Assembly (NCBI RefSeq): GCF_001983175.1
Contig: NZ_MNPW01000004.1
Location: 186,001-250,000, forward strand
Reading direction: 5' to 3'
Origin: Pseudomonas cedrina subsp. cedrina
Lineage (GTDB): Bacteria; Pseudomonadota; Gammaproteobacteria; Pseudomonadales; Pseudomonadaceae
DNA: 64,000 nucleotides
In this document: piece after piece, positions 45,947 to 54,975 of the stretch
Position numbering within the stretch: position 1 is the stretch's first letter
Layout of the letters: the number at the start of each line of letters is the position of its first letter
Translations under genes and position numbers: made by a program
Notes under the pieces: generated by a model
What the model was told of the DNA's origin: nothing
Seen by the model: only the letters and a program-made list of their open reading frames with translations
Databases searched by the model: none

Positions 45947-47311
45947 ATGAAAATAACCAAAAGTCTGTTGCACGTGGGTGTGCTTGGGCTGTCGATCCTG
46001 GCGAGCAACGTCATGGCGGCAGTGTCGGCGGACGAAGCCGCCAAGCTGGGCACGACCTTGACGCCGATGGGCGCCGAAATGGCGGGCAATGCGGCCGGCA
46101 CTATCCCTAAATGGTCGCCGATGCCCACCACTGCCGGAGCCGTGGACGCCAAAGGCTTCCTGGCGAACCCATACGCCAGTGAGCAACCGCAGTTCACCAT
46201 CACCGCGCAGAACGTAGAGCAGTACAAGGACAAGCTGGCACCGGGGCAGTACGCGATGTTCAAGCGTTACCCGGACTCGTTCAAGATGCCGGTCTATCCG
46301 ACTCACCGTGGCGCCACGGTGCCTGCCGAGGTGTTTGCCTCCATCAAGAAAAACGCCACCAACACCAACCTGGTGTCCGGCGGCAACGGCCTGGAAAACT
46401 TCGAGACGGCCGTGCCGTTCCCGATCCCGAAAACCGGCGTGGAGGTGATCTGGAACCACATCACGCGTTATCGCGGCGGCAGCGTGACCCGTCTGGTGAC
46501 CCAGGCCACGCCGCAGACCAACGGCTCCTACAGCCTGGTGTACTTCCAGGATCAGTTTGTGTTCCGCGACAAGATGAAGGATTTCGATCCGAAGAATCCG
46601 GGCAACGTGCTGTTCTACTTCAAGCAGGAAGTCACCGCGCCGGCGCGCCTGGCCGGTGGCGTATTGCTGGTGCACGAAACCCTGGACCAGGTGAAGGAAC
46701 CGCGCTCGGCGTGGGTCTACAACGCCGGTCAGCGCCGTGTGCGCCGTGCGCCGCAAGTGTCCTATGACGGGCCGGGCACTGCCGCTGACGGGCTGCGCAC
46801 CTCCGACAACCTCGATATGTACAACGGTGCGCCGGATCGCTACGACTGGAAGCTGGAAGGCAAGAAAGAGATATACATCGCCTCCAACAGCCACAAGATC
46901 GACGATCCGAAGCTCAAGTACGCCGACATCATCAAGGCCGGCCACATCAACCAGGACCTGACGCGCTACGAGTTGCGCCGCGTCTGGCACGTGACCGCTA
47001 CCTTGAAGGAAGGCCAGCGCCACATCTATGCCAAGCGTGACTTCTACATTGACGAAGACACCTGGCAAGCGGCCGTGATCGATCACTACGACGGCCGTGG
47101 CCAACTGTGGCGCGTGGCAGAAGCGCATTCGGAGAACTACTACGACAAACAAGTGCCGTGGTATGCCCTGGAAACGCTCTACGACCTGCAGTCCGGTCGC
47201 TACCTGGCCCTGGGCATGAAGAACGAAGAGAAGCGCGCCTATGACTTCGGCTTCACGGCCTCTACCGCCGACTTCTCCCCGGCGGCCCTGCGTCAGGCCG
47301 GTGTTCGCTAA
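45947..47311 (+). CDS. DUF1329 periplasmic protein
   Basis: A 454-residue protein with a signal peptide (cleavage near ASNVMA, residue 23 or so) and the DUF1329 domain over most of its length (YNAGQRRVRRAP, YDWKLEGKKEIYI, WHVTATLKEGQRHIYAKRD). The fold is thought to resemble LolA/LolB lipid-carrier half-barrels, which would suit passing hydrophobic cargo from the DUF1302 barrel; this is inference. GAAGACCAGAG precedes the ATG at 45947. It is probably cotranscribed with the DUF1302 gene. Confidence 0.87.
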   Translation: MKITKSLLHVGVLGLSILASNVMAAVSADEAAKLGTTLTPMGAEMAGNAAGTIPKWSPMPTTAGAVDAKGFLANPYASEQPQFTITAQNVEQYKDKLAPGQYAMFKRYPDSFKMPVYPTHRGATVPAEVFASIKKNATNTNLVSGGNGLENFETAVPFPIPKTGVEVIWNHITRYRGGSVTRLVTQATPQTNGSYSLVYFQDQFVFRDKMKDFDPKNPGNVLFYFKQEVTAPARLAGGVLLVHETLDQVKEPRSAWVYNAGQRRVRRAPQVSYDGPGTAADGLRTSDNLDMYNGAPDRYDWKLEGKKEIYIASNSHKIDDPKLKYADIIKAGHINQDLTRYELRRVWHVTATLKEGQRHIYAKRDFYIDEDTWQAAVIDHYDGRGQLWRVAEAHSENYYDKQVPWYALETLYDLQSGRYLALGMKNEEKRAYDFGFTASTADFSPAALRQAGVR

Positions 47312-47345
47312 GCTGCGTTAACGCGCCAATGTGGCAGCTGGCTCC

Positions 47346-47634
47346 TGTGGGAGCTGGCTTGCCTGCGATAGCATGGATATCTACACAACTCTCAACGACT
47401 GAAAAATCTTCCTGTAGTGAGCGGGCTTGTCCCGCGCTGGGTGGCGAAGCCGCCCCAATAAAGGCATCGCCGAGCTTCAGGTAGAATCCGGTCGCCTGGT
47501 TTGGGGCTGCTTCGCCGCCCAGCGCGGGGCAAGCCCGCTCACTACAAAGATCTGTAGATACCTATGCTGCGATAGCATCACCTCGGTATTACTGAATACT
47601 GAGGTGAGTAATCTCAGGCAAGCCAGCTCCCACA
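47346..47634. repeat. Host REPIN split by nested element, copy 2
   Basis: The outer arms TGTGGGAGCTGGCTTGCCTG (from 47346) and complement (to 47634) belong to the GGAGCTGGCTTGCCTGCGAT type. The left arm is interrupted after CTGCGATAG by the element at 47372-47566; the rest of the REPIN (GCATCACCTCGG...CCGAGG-like loop) continues after it. A further partial arm (GTGGCAGCTGGCT) lies just upstream near 47330. Confidence 0.85.
47372..47566. mobile_element. Nested MITE-like element, copy 2 (195 bp)
   Basis: Inverted ends CATGGATATCTACACA (47372-47387) and CTGTAGATACCTATG (47552-47566). The same 9-bp CTGCGATAG flanks it as a direct repeat (47363-47371 and 47567-47575). It contains a REPIN of the GTAGTGAGCGGGCTTGTCCC type (47413-47546) of exactly the same length (134 bp) as in copy 1. 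The asymmetric 25-base spacer is on the left here (47388-47412), opposite to copy 1, so the shell is inverted while the inner REPIN core keeps its window orientation. Confidence 0.75.
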
Positions 47635-47749
47635 TTTTTTGTCGCAGTCTTTTCAGCAAGATTCAGTAAAAACCTACAAACCTGCCGCTTTTACCGCTAG
47701 TCTGCGGACATCTGCAATGCCGACAACAGCCTTCTACAAGAGCCCGGCG

Positions 47750-50479
47750 ATGACTGATCTGTCCCGAATCCAAGGGCCTGCCGGAGTGGTAATCCCAACC
47801 CTGGAGGGCCGCTTCTACAGGCCACCCTTGCCTGACGGCTACGTGCTGCGACCTCGCCTGTGCGAACGCCTGGGCGCGGGGCTGCAAGGGCGATTGTTGC
47901 TGGTGAGCGCTCCGGCTGGGTTTGGCAAGAGTTCGTTGGCGGTGGAGTTCTGCCAGGGTTTGCCGGCCCATTGGCAAAGCCTGTGGCTGGGCCTGAGCCC
48001 GCGAGACAACGACCCCGGCCGTTTCCTCGAGCGCCTGCTCGAGGGTTTGCAGCAATTTTTCCCGCAACTCGGCGCCCAGTCCCTGGGCCTGCTGAAAATG
48101 CGCCAGCGTCACCAACCCTTCGCCTTTGAAGAATGGCTGGATGGCCTGCTCGATGAACTGACCGTGCACCTGTCCACCCGCGCGCCGCTGTTGCTGGTGC
48201 TGGATGACTATCATCTGGCCCAAGGGCCCGTGCTCGACCGTTGTCTGCAGTTTTTTCTCAACCATTTGCCTGATGGCTTGGTGGTGCTGGTCACCAGTCG
48301 CCAACGCCCGGACTGGCATCTGGCGCGGTTGCGTTTGTCGCGTCACTTGCTGGAATTGCACGAACAAGATCTGCGCCTGACGCACAGCGAATCCCTGGCA
48401 GTGCTGGATCGCCACAGCAGTTCGTTGCGCGGCGAAGCCCTCGACAATCTTATTCGCCGCAGCGAAGGCTGGGTCGCCGGCCTGCGTTTCTGGTTGCTGG
48501 CCGCCTCCGAAGCCGGCGGCGACGGCGCCTTGCCCCAGAGCCTGCACGGCGGCGAAGGGCTGATCCGCGATTATTTGCTTGAAGAAGTGATCGATTGCCT
48601 GCCGGCGGAAGTGCAGGCGTTCCTGTACGACACAGCGCCTCAGGACCGTTTTTGCAGCGGGCTCTGCGACGCGGTGCGCGAAGCCCATGACAGCGCCGAA
48701 ATCCTGCGTTACCTGCAAGCCCATCAGGTGTTCCTGGTGCCCCTGGACGAGCAAGGCCACTGGTACCGTTATCACCACTTGTTTTCCGACCTGCTGCGCA
48801 CGCGGCGCGCGAGCAGCAATGTGCTGCCGGCGGCCAGCCTGCACCTGCGTGCGTGCCGCTGGTTCAATGCCCAGGGCCTGATCGACGAGGCGGTGGAGCA
48901 GGCGTTGCGCGCGGGGCACCTGGATGTGGCGGCCAACCTGGTGCAGAACCTGTCCGAAGAACAACTGCTGGCCGAGCAGAATGTGGGCATGCTGCTGCGC
49001 TGGAAAATGGACTTGCCCGACAGCCTGCTGATCAGCACGCCGCGCTTGATCGTGCTGTACAGCTGGGCATTGGGCCTGGCCTGCCAGCTGGACGCGGCGG
49101 AAGAACTGTCCAGCTACCTCAGCCGCTTTCTGCCGGCACCGTCGGCCACCGCGCAAAAATCGATGCTGGCCCAGTGGCTGGCGCTGAGCGGGATCATCGC
49201 CCGGGGGCGGGGCGATCGCGAACTGACCCTGCGCTATTGCAGCGAGGCGCTGGAAAGCCTGCCGCAACGGCGTTACGGCCAGCGCTTGATGTGCCTTTCG
49301 ACGCTCTCCAACCTGGCCATTGTCGATGCCGACCTGTGGCGTGCGCGTGGCTTGAATCGCGAATCCCTCGAGCTGGCGCAGCGCGTCGGCAACCCGCTGT
49401 TCGAGGCCCTGGCCCATTACGACCGGGCGCGGGTGTTGCAGGCGCGCGGCGAAGTCCTGCGCTCCCTGGACGAAGTGCGCCAGGGCCTGCAACGCCTGCA
49501 CGGCCTGGCACCGCAGCGGTTGTACGCGGTGCGTGCACGGTTATCGCTCTATGAAGGTTACTTGCTGCTGTTGCGGTTCCAGCCCGAGGCCGGTCTGGCC
49601 CGCTTGCGCGCCGGTCTCGCCGAAGCACGCGCTTGCCGCGACATCAGCGTGTTGATCGGGCACTGCGTGATCGCCAGTTTCGAGGGGCGTCGCGGTGACT
49701 TCGCCAAAGCCTTCGCCGAACTCGCCGAGGCCGAGCGGCTGATGCACATCTGGGACGTTCCGCCGATCTACTACCTGGCGATGATCACCCTGATCAAATG
49801 CGAGTTATGGCTGGCCCAGGGCCGCACCGACCTGGCAGACGCCTGGCTGACCCGCCTGGCGCAAACCTACAACGGCGAACAGGCCGCCGCTGCGCCCGAA
49901 TTCCACCCGCATCTGCCCCAGCACATCGAGCTGCAGCAAGCGGCGCTGGATGCCATCCGGCATCAACCTGCCGCGGCATTGCAGCGGCTTGAAGCGTTGG
50001 CGCAACAGGCCCACAACAGCGGTCGCCAGATGATTGCCCTGATGGCGCTGACCCAGCAGGCGCAATTGCTCCTGGAAAGTGGCCAGGAGGCCAAGGCGCG
50101 CCCGGTGCTGGCCCAGGCCCTTGGCGCCGCTGACGGCGGTGCGTTGCAACCCTTCCAGCGCTTGCTGGAAAGTCACCCTGCCTGGATGCGCGAACAACTG
50201 CGCAAGGACTCTCACGGTTCGCTCAGCCAAAGTCTGTTGGCGCTGCTGCCTACGGTCGTGACACCTGAGGCCGCGCCGGCTCACGAAACCTTGAGCACGC
50301 GAGAGTTGGCGGTGCTGAAACTGATTGCCCAAGGCTGCTCCAACCAGGAAATCAGTAACCAGCTGTTCATCTCACTGCACACCGTGAAAACCCACGCCAG
50401 CCACATCAACAGCAAGTTGGGCGTGGAGCGGCGGACCCAGGCGGTCGCCCGTGCCAAGGCGATGGGCCTGCTGGCGTAA
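47750..50479 (+). CDS. MalT-like LuxR-family transcriptional regulator
   Basis: A large STAND-type regulator of about 909 residues. The Walker A motif SAPAGFGKSS is at 53-62, a Walker-B-like LLLVLDDYHLA near 148, a long TPR-like helical region follows, and a C-terminal LuxR helix-turn-helix (LSTRELAVLKLIAQGCSNQE...HTVKTHASHINSKLGV) closes it. Such proteins bind ATP and an inducer and activate transcription. The position after the ligase-DUF1302-DUF1329 genes suggests that they are its targets. The start is uncertain: ATG at 47750 or 47717. Confidence 0.88.
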   Translation: MTDLSRIQGPAGVVIPTLEGRFYRPPLPDGYVLRPRLCERLGAGLQGRLLLVSAPAGFGKSSLAVEFCQGLPAHWQSLWLGLSPRDNDPGRFLERLLEGLQQFFPQLGAQSLGLLKMRQRHQPFAFEEWLDGLLDELTVHLSTRAPLLLVLDDYHLAQGPVLDRCLQFFLNHLPDGLVVLVTSRQRPDWHLARLRLSRHLLELHEQDLRLTHSESLAVLDRHSSSLRGEALDNLIRRSEGWVAGLRFWLLAASEAGGDGALPQSLHGGEGLIRDYLLEEVIDCLPAEVQAFLYDTAPQDRFCSGLCDAVREAHDSAEILRYLQAHQVFLVPLDEQGHWYRYHHLFSDLLRTRRASSNVLPAASLHLRACRWFNAQGLIDEAVEQALRAGHLDVAANLVQNLSEEQLLAEQNVGMLLRWKMDLPDSLLISTPRLIVLYSWALGLACQLDAAEELSSYLSRFLPAPSATAQKSMLAQWLALSGIIARGRGDRELTLRYCSEALESLPQRRYGQRLMCLSTLSNLAIVDADLWRARGLNRESLELAQRVGNPLFEALAHYDRARVLQARGEVLRSLDEVRQGLQRLHGLAPQRLYAVRARLSLYEGYLLLLRFQPEAGLARLRAGLAEARACRDISVLIGHCVIASFEGRRGDFAKAFAELAEAERLMHIWDVPPIYYLAMITLIKCELWLAQGRTDLADAWLTRLAQTYNGEQAAAAPEFHPHLPQHIELQQAALDAIRHQPAAALQRLEALAQQAHNSGRQMIALMALTQQAQLLLESGQEAKARPVLAQALGAADGGALQPFQRLLESHPAWMREQLRKDSHGSLSQSLLALLPTVVTPEAAPAHETLSTRELAVLKLIAQGCSNQEISNQLFISLHTVKTHASHINSKLGVERRTQAVARAKAMGLLA

Positions 50480-50488
50480 CCCTGTGCT

Positions 50489-51049
50489 CTATGGAGCGCT
50501 CGGGCACTGGCCCGATGCGCTGTCGACTACCTGGCGAACCTGCGCCGCGAAGCGCTTGAGATTGTTCTGGTGGGCGAGCACCAGGTCGTCAATGCTCGGG
50601 CCCGCCGGGGACTGCAAGGTGGTCCGGCAGGTCAGCGGCGCGCGATCACTGGCGGCTGCCGGCCGCAGCCGCCACTTGACGTCGAACAATGCGTACTGGC
50701 CGGGCAGGGAGTCAAAGCGCTGAACTTCCAGACGTAACAGCATCGGTTGCCGAGCATGGCTGCTGGCGAATTGGTCCACCAGCGCGCTTCGCAACTCATC
50801 CACCAGGCTGGCAGCCCACCACTGGGTATCGAGGATCGTCACGCCACTGTTGCCTTGGCGAATCACGATCTGCGGTCGGTCGACTTGCGGCGGCACGACG
50901 ATGCTTTCAATACGGATCGCACCCGCGTCGCTTCCCGTGGTGTTGCTCCATTGCGCCGGGGTCAGGGTATGAAAGCTGATGGGGGTGCTGCTGCATGCTC
51001 CCAATGCGAGCAATGCGCTGAGCAGGGTGATCTTCAACGGTAACGTCAT
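50489..51049 (-). CDS. pqiC: PqiC outer-membrane lipoprotein
   Basis: A lipoprotein of the PqiC/DUF330 (ABC-type auxiliary) family, 186 residues from the ATG at 51049, with lipobox LLALGAC (Cys19). In E. coli PqiC forms a ring at the outer membrane that docks the PqiB tube. An upstream ATG at 51070 overlaps the pqiB stop (ATGA) and is an alternative start, giving 193 residues; the GGAG 9 bases before 51049 favours the shorter form. It is the last gene of the pqi operon and is convergent with the LuxR gene. Confidence 0.9.
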   Translation of the reverse strand: MTLPLKITLLSALLALGACSSTPISFHTLTPAQWSNTTGSDAGAIRIESIVVPPQVDRPQIVIRQGNSGVTILDTQWWAASLVDELRSALVDQFASSHARQPMLLRLEVQRFDSLPGQYALFDVKWRLRPAAASDRAPLTCRTTLQSPAGPSIDDLVLAHQNNLKRFAAQVRQVVDSASGQCPSAP

Positions 51050-51066
51050 GGCGCTTGCTCCACGGT

Positions 51067-52722
51067 TCATTTGCGCGGCGGCCCTTGCAGGTCCAGGGGC
51101 GCGGCGTTGTCGGGGCGGCCGCGAATCAAGGATTCCGGGTGTCGACCCAGGTAGTCCGACAGCTCGCGCAAGGAGCGCGACATGCGACCCAATTCATCCA
51201 GTGTCTGGGTCAGCTGTTCACGTTGCGGTGAGTCTTCAGCCAGGGTCGAACTGGCCGATTGCAACGTCTTGCTCACGTCCGCCAGGGTGTTCTGGACGCT
51301 GGGCAGGGTCTTGGCGTTGAACTGGGTCAGCCCTTTGCGCAATTCCACAAGGTTACTGTCGAGGTTGCCGGCGATGCGCTCGATCGGCAGCTGGTTGATC
51401 TTGTTGACGATGTTTTCGAGTTTTTCCTGCAGTTGCTCCAGGTTGCCAGGAATGGTCGGAATGCTGACCGGGCGCAGTTTGGGGTCAAACGCGACCTTCT
51501 CGGCTTTCGGGTAGAAATCCAGGGCGATGTACAACTGGCCGGTCAGCAAATTGCCGCTGCGCGCCTGGGCCCTCAGGCCGTTTTCGATAAACGTGCCGAT
51601 CAGCCGCACTCCGGCGGCTTCGTCATTGGGGTCATGATTCATTGTCTTGAGCAATTTGGTATGGGCCTGGCCAAGCAATTGCGGGTAGATCACGATGCCG
51701 ACATTGAGCGGAAAGCTGCGTTTTTTCGCGTCGAAATCCAGGTTGATCGACACCACCCGGCCAAACTCGACCCCAAGGAATTCCACCGGTGCGCCGACCT
51801 TGAGCCCGCGTAACGCCTGGTCGAAGCGCAGGCTCATGTATTGCCCCTCGCCATTGGGCGGGGCGAGGGCGCTGAGCTGATCGTCGAATAACTCAAAGGT
51901 GCGTTCTTCACCGGCCGGCTTGTCGTTGGGGCTATAAGGCGGTGCCAGGAATGCGATACCGCCGACCAGCAGGGAGGACAGCGACTCGGTTTTCAAGGCA
52001 AAACCATTGGCGCCGACACTCAGGTCGACCCCACTGGCGTTCCAGAAACGCGTGTTCTCGGTGACGTAGACATCGTTGGGCGCATGCACGAATACCTCGA
52101 TGTCGACGCCCTTGCCTTCGGCGTCCAGCTTGTAGGCCACCACTTGGCCGACTTCGATTTTGCGGTAATACACCGGCGAGCCGATATCCAGCGAGCCCAG
52201 GGCCTGGGTGTGCAAAGTGAAGCGCTTGCCCGGTTCGCCATAGGTGATGGGCGGCGGGTTTTCCAGGCCGATAAACTGTTTGGCGCGGGTCTCGGACTGG
52301 CCGATATCGGCGCCGATGTAGTCGCCGGAGAGCAGGGTGTCGATGCCCGACACGCCGCCGGCACCGATGCGCGGGCGCACGACCCAGAACTGCGAGTCGG
52401 CGCGGGTGAAACTTTCGGCCTGCTTGGCCAGTTTCACGGTCGCGTTGACGCTTTTCTGGTCATCGCTCAAGGCCACTTCGGTCACTTGGCCAATCACCAC
52501 GTTGCGGTATTTGACCTCGGTTTTATTCGCCGTCAGGCCGCTGCCGGTCTTGAAATTGAGGGTGATGGTCGGGCCCTGCTGGAGCACGCTGTGGACCACC
52601 AGCGAAATCCCCACCAGCACCGCGACGATGGGCACGATCCAGACCAGCGAAACGCTGAAGCGCCGGGTTTTGATGGCAGGCGTGCCTGGTGTTTGCGGCT
52701 TGTCAGGGGTGGGCGACGTCAT
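51067..52722 (-). CDS. pqiB: MCE-domain lipid transport protein PqiB
   Basis: A 551-residue protein with one N-terminal membrane helix (about 27-47), three MCE domains in tandem (about 50-135, 165-225 and 290-400) and a C-terminal helical region (near 430-530, QLQEKLENIVNKINQL). PqiB hexamers form a periplasm-spanning tube for lipid passage. It overlaps the upstream pqiA gene by 20 bases and pqiC by 4 bases (alternative start). Confidence 0.94.
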   Translation of the reverse strand: MTSPTPDKPQTPGTPAIKTRRFSVSLVWIVPIVAVLVGISLVVHSVLQQGPTITLNFKTGSGLTANKTEVKYRNVVIGQVTEVALSDDQKSVNATVKLAKQAESFTRADSQFWVVRPRIGAGGVSGIDTLLSGDYIGADIGQSETRAKQFIGLENPPPITYGEPGKRFTLHTQALGSLDIGSPVYYRKIEVGQVVAYKLDAEGKGVDIEVFVHAPNDVYVTENTRFWNASGVDLSVGANGFALKTESLSSLLVGGIAFLAPPYSPNDKPAGEERTFELFDDQLSALAPPNGEGQYMSLRFDQALRGLKVGAPVEFLGVEFGRVVSINLDFDAKKRSFPLNVGIVIYPQLLGQAHTKLLKTMNHDPNDEAAGVRLIGTFIENGLRAQARSGNLLTGQLYIALDFYPKAEKVAFDPKLRPVSIPTIPGNLEQLQEKLENIVNKINQLPIERIAGNLDSNLVELRKGLTQFNAKTLPSVQNTLADVSKTLQSASSTLAEDSPQREQLTQTLDELGRMSRSLRELSDYLGRHPESLIRGRPDNAAPLDLQGPPRK

Positions 52723-53347
52723 CCGAGGTCTCCTTGTTGGGTGGGGTTTCCCAGATCAGCCTCGGGTCGAAGCTCATGGCGGCCAGCATGGTAAACACCA
52801 CCACCAGGCCGAAAAACAGAATGCCCAGGCGCGGCTCGATGGTGCCCAGCGCCTGGAACTTGACCAGCGCGGCCACCAGGGCGACCACGATCACATCGAG
52901 CATGGACCAATAGCCGATCAGTTCGACAAACCGAAACATTTTTGAGCGCTCCTTGCGCGCCCAGGCGCTATTGCGCTGCACGGTGACCAGCAGCAGCGTC
53001 AACGACACGAACTTGATCCCCGGCACTGCGATGCTGGCGATGAAAATGATCAGCGCGATGTCCCACGCGCCATGCTGCCAGAACTCCAGCACCCCACTCA
53101 TGATGGTGCTGTCCGCACCCGAACCGAGCATGGTGGTGTTCATTACCGGCAGCAGGTTGGCCGGCACATAGAAGGCCAGCGCCGCCAGCATGTAGGCCCA
53201 GGTGCGGGCCAGGGAATTGACTTTGCGCGAGTGCAGGGGCGCACCGCAACGCTCGCAATCCGTCGCTCCGTTACTGATGTCGGCAGACAGGCCGCAGCTG
53301 TGGCACAGGCACAGGTCAAGCTCGCGGGCAGTCGGCGGTGGGGTCAT
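52703..53347 (-). CDS. pqiA: PqiA-domain membrane protein, second half gene
   Basis: A 214-residue protein with an N-terminal zinc-ribbon-like cysteine region (CLCHSCGLSAD, CERCGAPLH) and four hydrophobic segments. It matches the second PqiA domain of E. coli PqiA, which is a single fused 417-residue protein there. The ATG at 53347 overlaps the end of the first pqiA gene by 4 bases. A much longer upstream frame in the same register covers the first pqiA gene and is not coding. Confidence 0.9.
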   Translation of the reverse strand: MTPPPTARELDLCLCHSCGLSADISNGATDCERCGAPLHSRKVNSLARTWAYMLAALAFYVPANLLPVMNTTMLGSGADSTIMSGVLEFWQHGAWDIALIIFIASIAVPGIKFVSLTLLLVTVQRNSAWARKERSKMFRFVELIGYWSMLDVIVVALVAALVKFQALGTIEPRLGILFFGLVVVFTMLAAMSFDPRLIWETPPNKETSDDVAHP

Positions 53348-53934
53348 ACGGTGTCCCATAGGTCGCGTACGTCGCGCCCGGCAATACGGATCAGCAACAG
53401 GCTGAGCACCGCCAGGGCAAACAGGCCGATGCCGGGCATTACGTCCAGCATGCCGGCCAGCTTGAACACCGCCACCATCGCGCCGAGCAGGCACACCTCC
53501 AGCATGCTCCAGGGCCGCAGGGCTTCCAGCCAGCGCATGCACAGCTTGAAGGCGGGCGAGCGTCTGCCCGCGAGGGCGAAGCTCAGCACCCACGTCAGCA
53601 GCAATAGTTGGAAAACCGGGGCGATGATGATGGAAATCGCGGCCACCAAGGCGATAAAGGTAATCGGCCCCAGGCTCAGCGCAACCACCGAATCCCAGAG
53701 GGTGGCGCTGTTTTTCAGGCCTTGCAGGCTGATACTCATCACCGGATAGAAATTGGCGAAAGTCCACAACACGGCGGCGGTCAGGGTCAAGGCCAGGCGT
53801 TGTTGCACCGACAGGCCGTTGTAGCGCTGAAGCACGCCGGCACAACGCACGCATTCGGCTTTTTGATGTTTGGCGAGCGTGACTTTCTCGTACACGCAGT
53901 CGCAGTGCTCGCAGATGATCAGTTGATTGGCCAT
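53344..53934 (-). CDS. pqiA: PqiA-domain membrane protein, first half gene
   Basis: A 196-residue protein with CEHCDCVYEK and CVRCAGVLQRY (zinc-ribbon-like) and about four hydrophobic segments. It corresponds to the first domain of PqiA. Together with the next gene it would form the inner-membrane part of the PqiABC lipid transport system. The ATG at 53934 (MANQLIICEHC) is the best start. The gene starts the pqiA-pqiA-pqiB-pqiC operon. Confidence 0.9.
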   Translation of the reverse strand: MANQLIICEHCDCVYEKVTLAKHQKAECVRCAGVLQRYNGLSVQQRLALTLTAAVLWTFANFYPVMSISLQGLKNSATLWDSVVALSLGPITFIALVAAISIIIAPVFQLLLLTWVLSFALAGRRSPAFKLCMRWLEALRPWSMLEVCLLGAMVAVFKLAGMLDVMPGIGLFALAVLSLLLIRIAGRDVRDLWDTV

Positions 53935-54113
53935 GGGGCTGGCTCCAGCGCGGCATGGTTGCGGTATTGGATTGTTCTGCAATGGCGCCTTGAGAGCTTA
54001 GCAGTTGGGATTGGAGGTGTGGCGCCCCCCTTCGGTCTGGCAAATATGCCATAGAGCCTGCGGGAGCACCGCTGAATATTAAGCGCGCCGCCGAAGCCGC
54101 TGCGCTTGTGTGG

Positions 54114-54966
54114 CTAGGTATTGTCTTGGGCGGCAGGTATCACGCCGGGTTTACCCAGGGTCGGGGCATCTCCGATCTGTTCGGGTGAGTGGGCAGTTTT
54201 GAAGCGGTGGGTATCCGGGGGCAGGATTTTTTGCGCGATTTCCGGTGACAGGATTTTGCTCGGTTTTTTATCTTCCGAGCTGGCGGTCGTGAGGTTCAAG
54301 TCTGAATCGATCCATTCCTGAAGTTTGGCTTCGTAGTCGTCTGGGTACTGGGATTTCGCAACCAAGGGCAGTGCTCGGTAATGGTCGAGGACATTTTGAT
54401 AGAATCGGGTGCCTTTTCCGGTGCTGCTTTTTTTCTATGTCATATTCTGCAAGGACTTGTTTACGCCAAGCCTGTTCTTGATTGTAATCTTCGTAGAGGA
54501 CTGCCCGTCTTTCATTGACGGTAAAACTGCCGCTGTCATCGAAGATGATAAGCTCCAATTGGTCTCTTGGCATACCTGCGAAAGGGTTGCTGCCCAAATT
54601 GTTTACATAGCGGGTTGCCATGTGTGCACGTTCTAATAGTGTGGGATCACTTGTATTGGGTGTTTCAGTGTCGTGTTGTGTTTTATTGTTGTTGTATTCT
54701 CGTCCTGTGAGGCGTTGGAAGTTTTCATGATGCATCGTTTTAAGCTGTTGTTTAGTATGGCTCCCATAACTTGCCTTGGCGCGTAGCGCAGCATCACTCA
54801 GTTGGCCCGCAAGCGTGGTGACTGTTGCTCGGTCCTTTGTGCTGTTTTCTGAACCTGCCGGGGTTGTCGCCCGCGTCTCTGCATTCGCATTCACGGTAGC
54901 GCTGGATGTCGAATATTCGGGCGAGGTACGAGTGGTGATAAATGAATCGTTCAGGGAAACTGTCAT
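54114..54966 (-). pseudogene. Conserved hypothetical interrupted by a +1 frameshift in an A7 run
   Basis: The first frame (54966 downward, MTVSLNDSFITTRTSPEYS...) runs to DIEKKQHRK. The matching C-terminal part (QNVLDHYRALPLVAKSQYPD...GVIPAAQDNT, ending 54114) is in the next frame. Deleting one A from the seven-A run (54428-54434 on the plus strand) joins them into one protein of about 283 residues. AGGAG is 8 bases before the ATG. The N-terminus is rich in Ser, Thr and Asn; codons are AT-richer than the neighbours. It resembles Pseudomonas hypothetical proteins with LAGQLSDAALRAKA and NPFAGMPRDQLELI motifs, of unknown function. It could be a real pseudogene, a phase-variable gene or a sequencing error. 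Confidence 0.7.
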
Positions 54967-54975
54967 CGCTGTCAC

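Noticed and set aside
47663..49501. Open frame of 612 codons on the minus strand
   Set aside because: It is opposite the LuxR-family regulator, which has Walker A and a C-terminal helix-turn-helix in the expected places.
53935..54052. N-terminal extension of the second pqiA gene up to 54052
   Set aside because: The register is open but the extra sequence is the out-of-frame shadow of the first pqiA gene; the family start is at 53347.
54425..54440. Programmed -1 frameshift (A AAA AAG heptamer) in the broken gene
   Set aside because: The heptamer is in the right register for a dnaX-like -1 slip, but the downstream coding sequence needs +1 (one base skipped), so the -1 product would not join the two halves.
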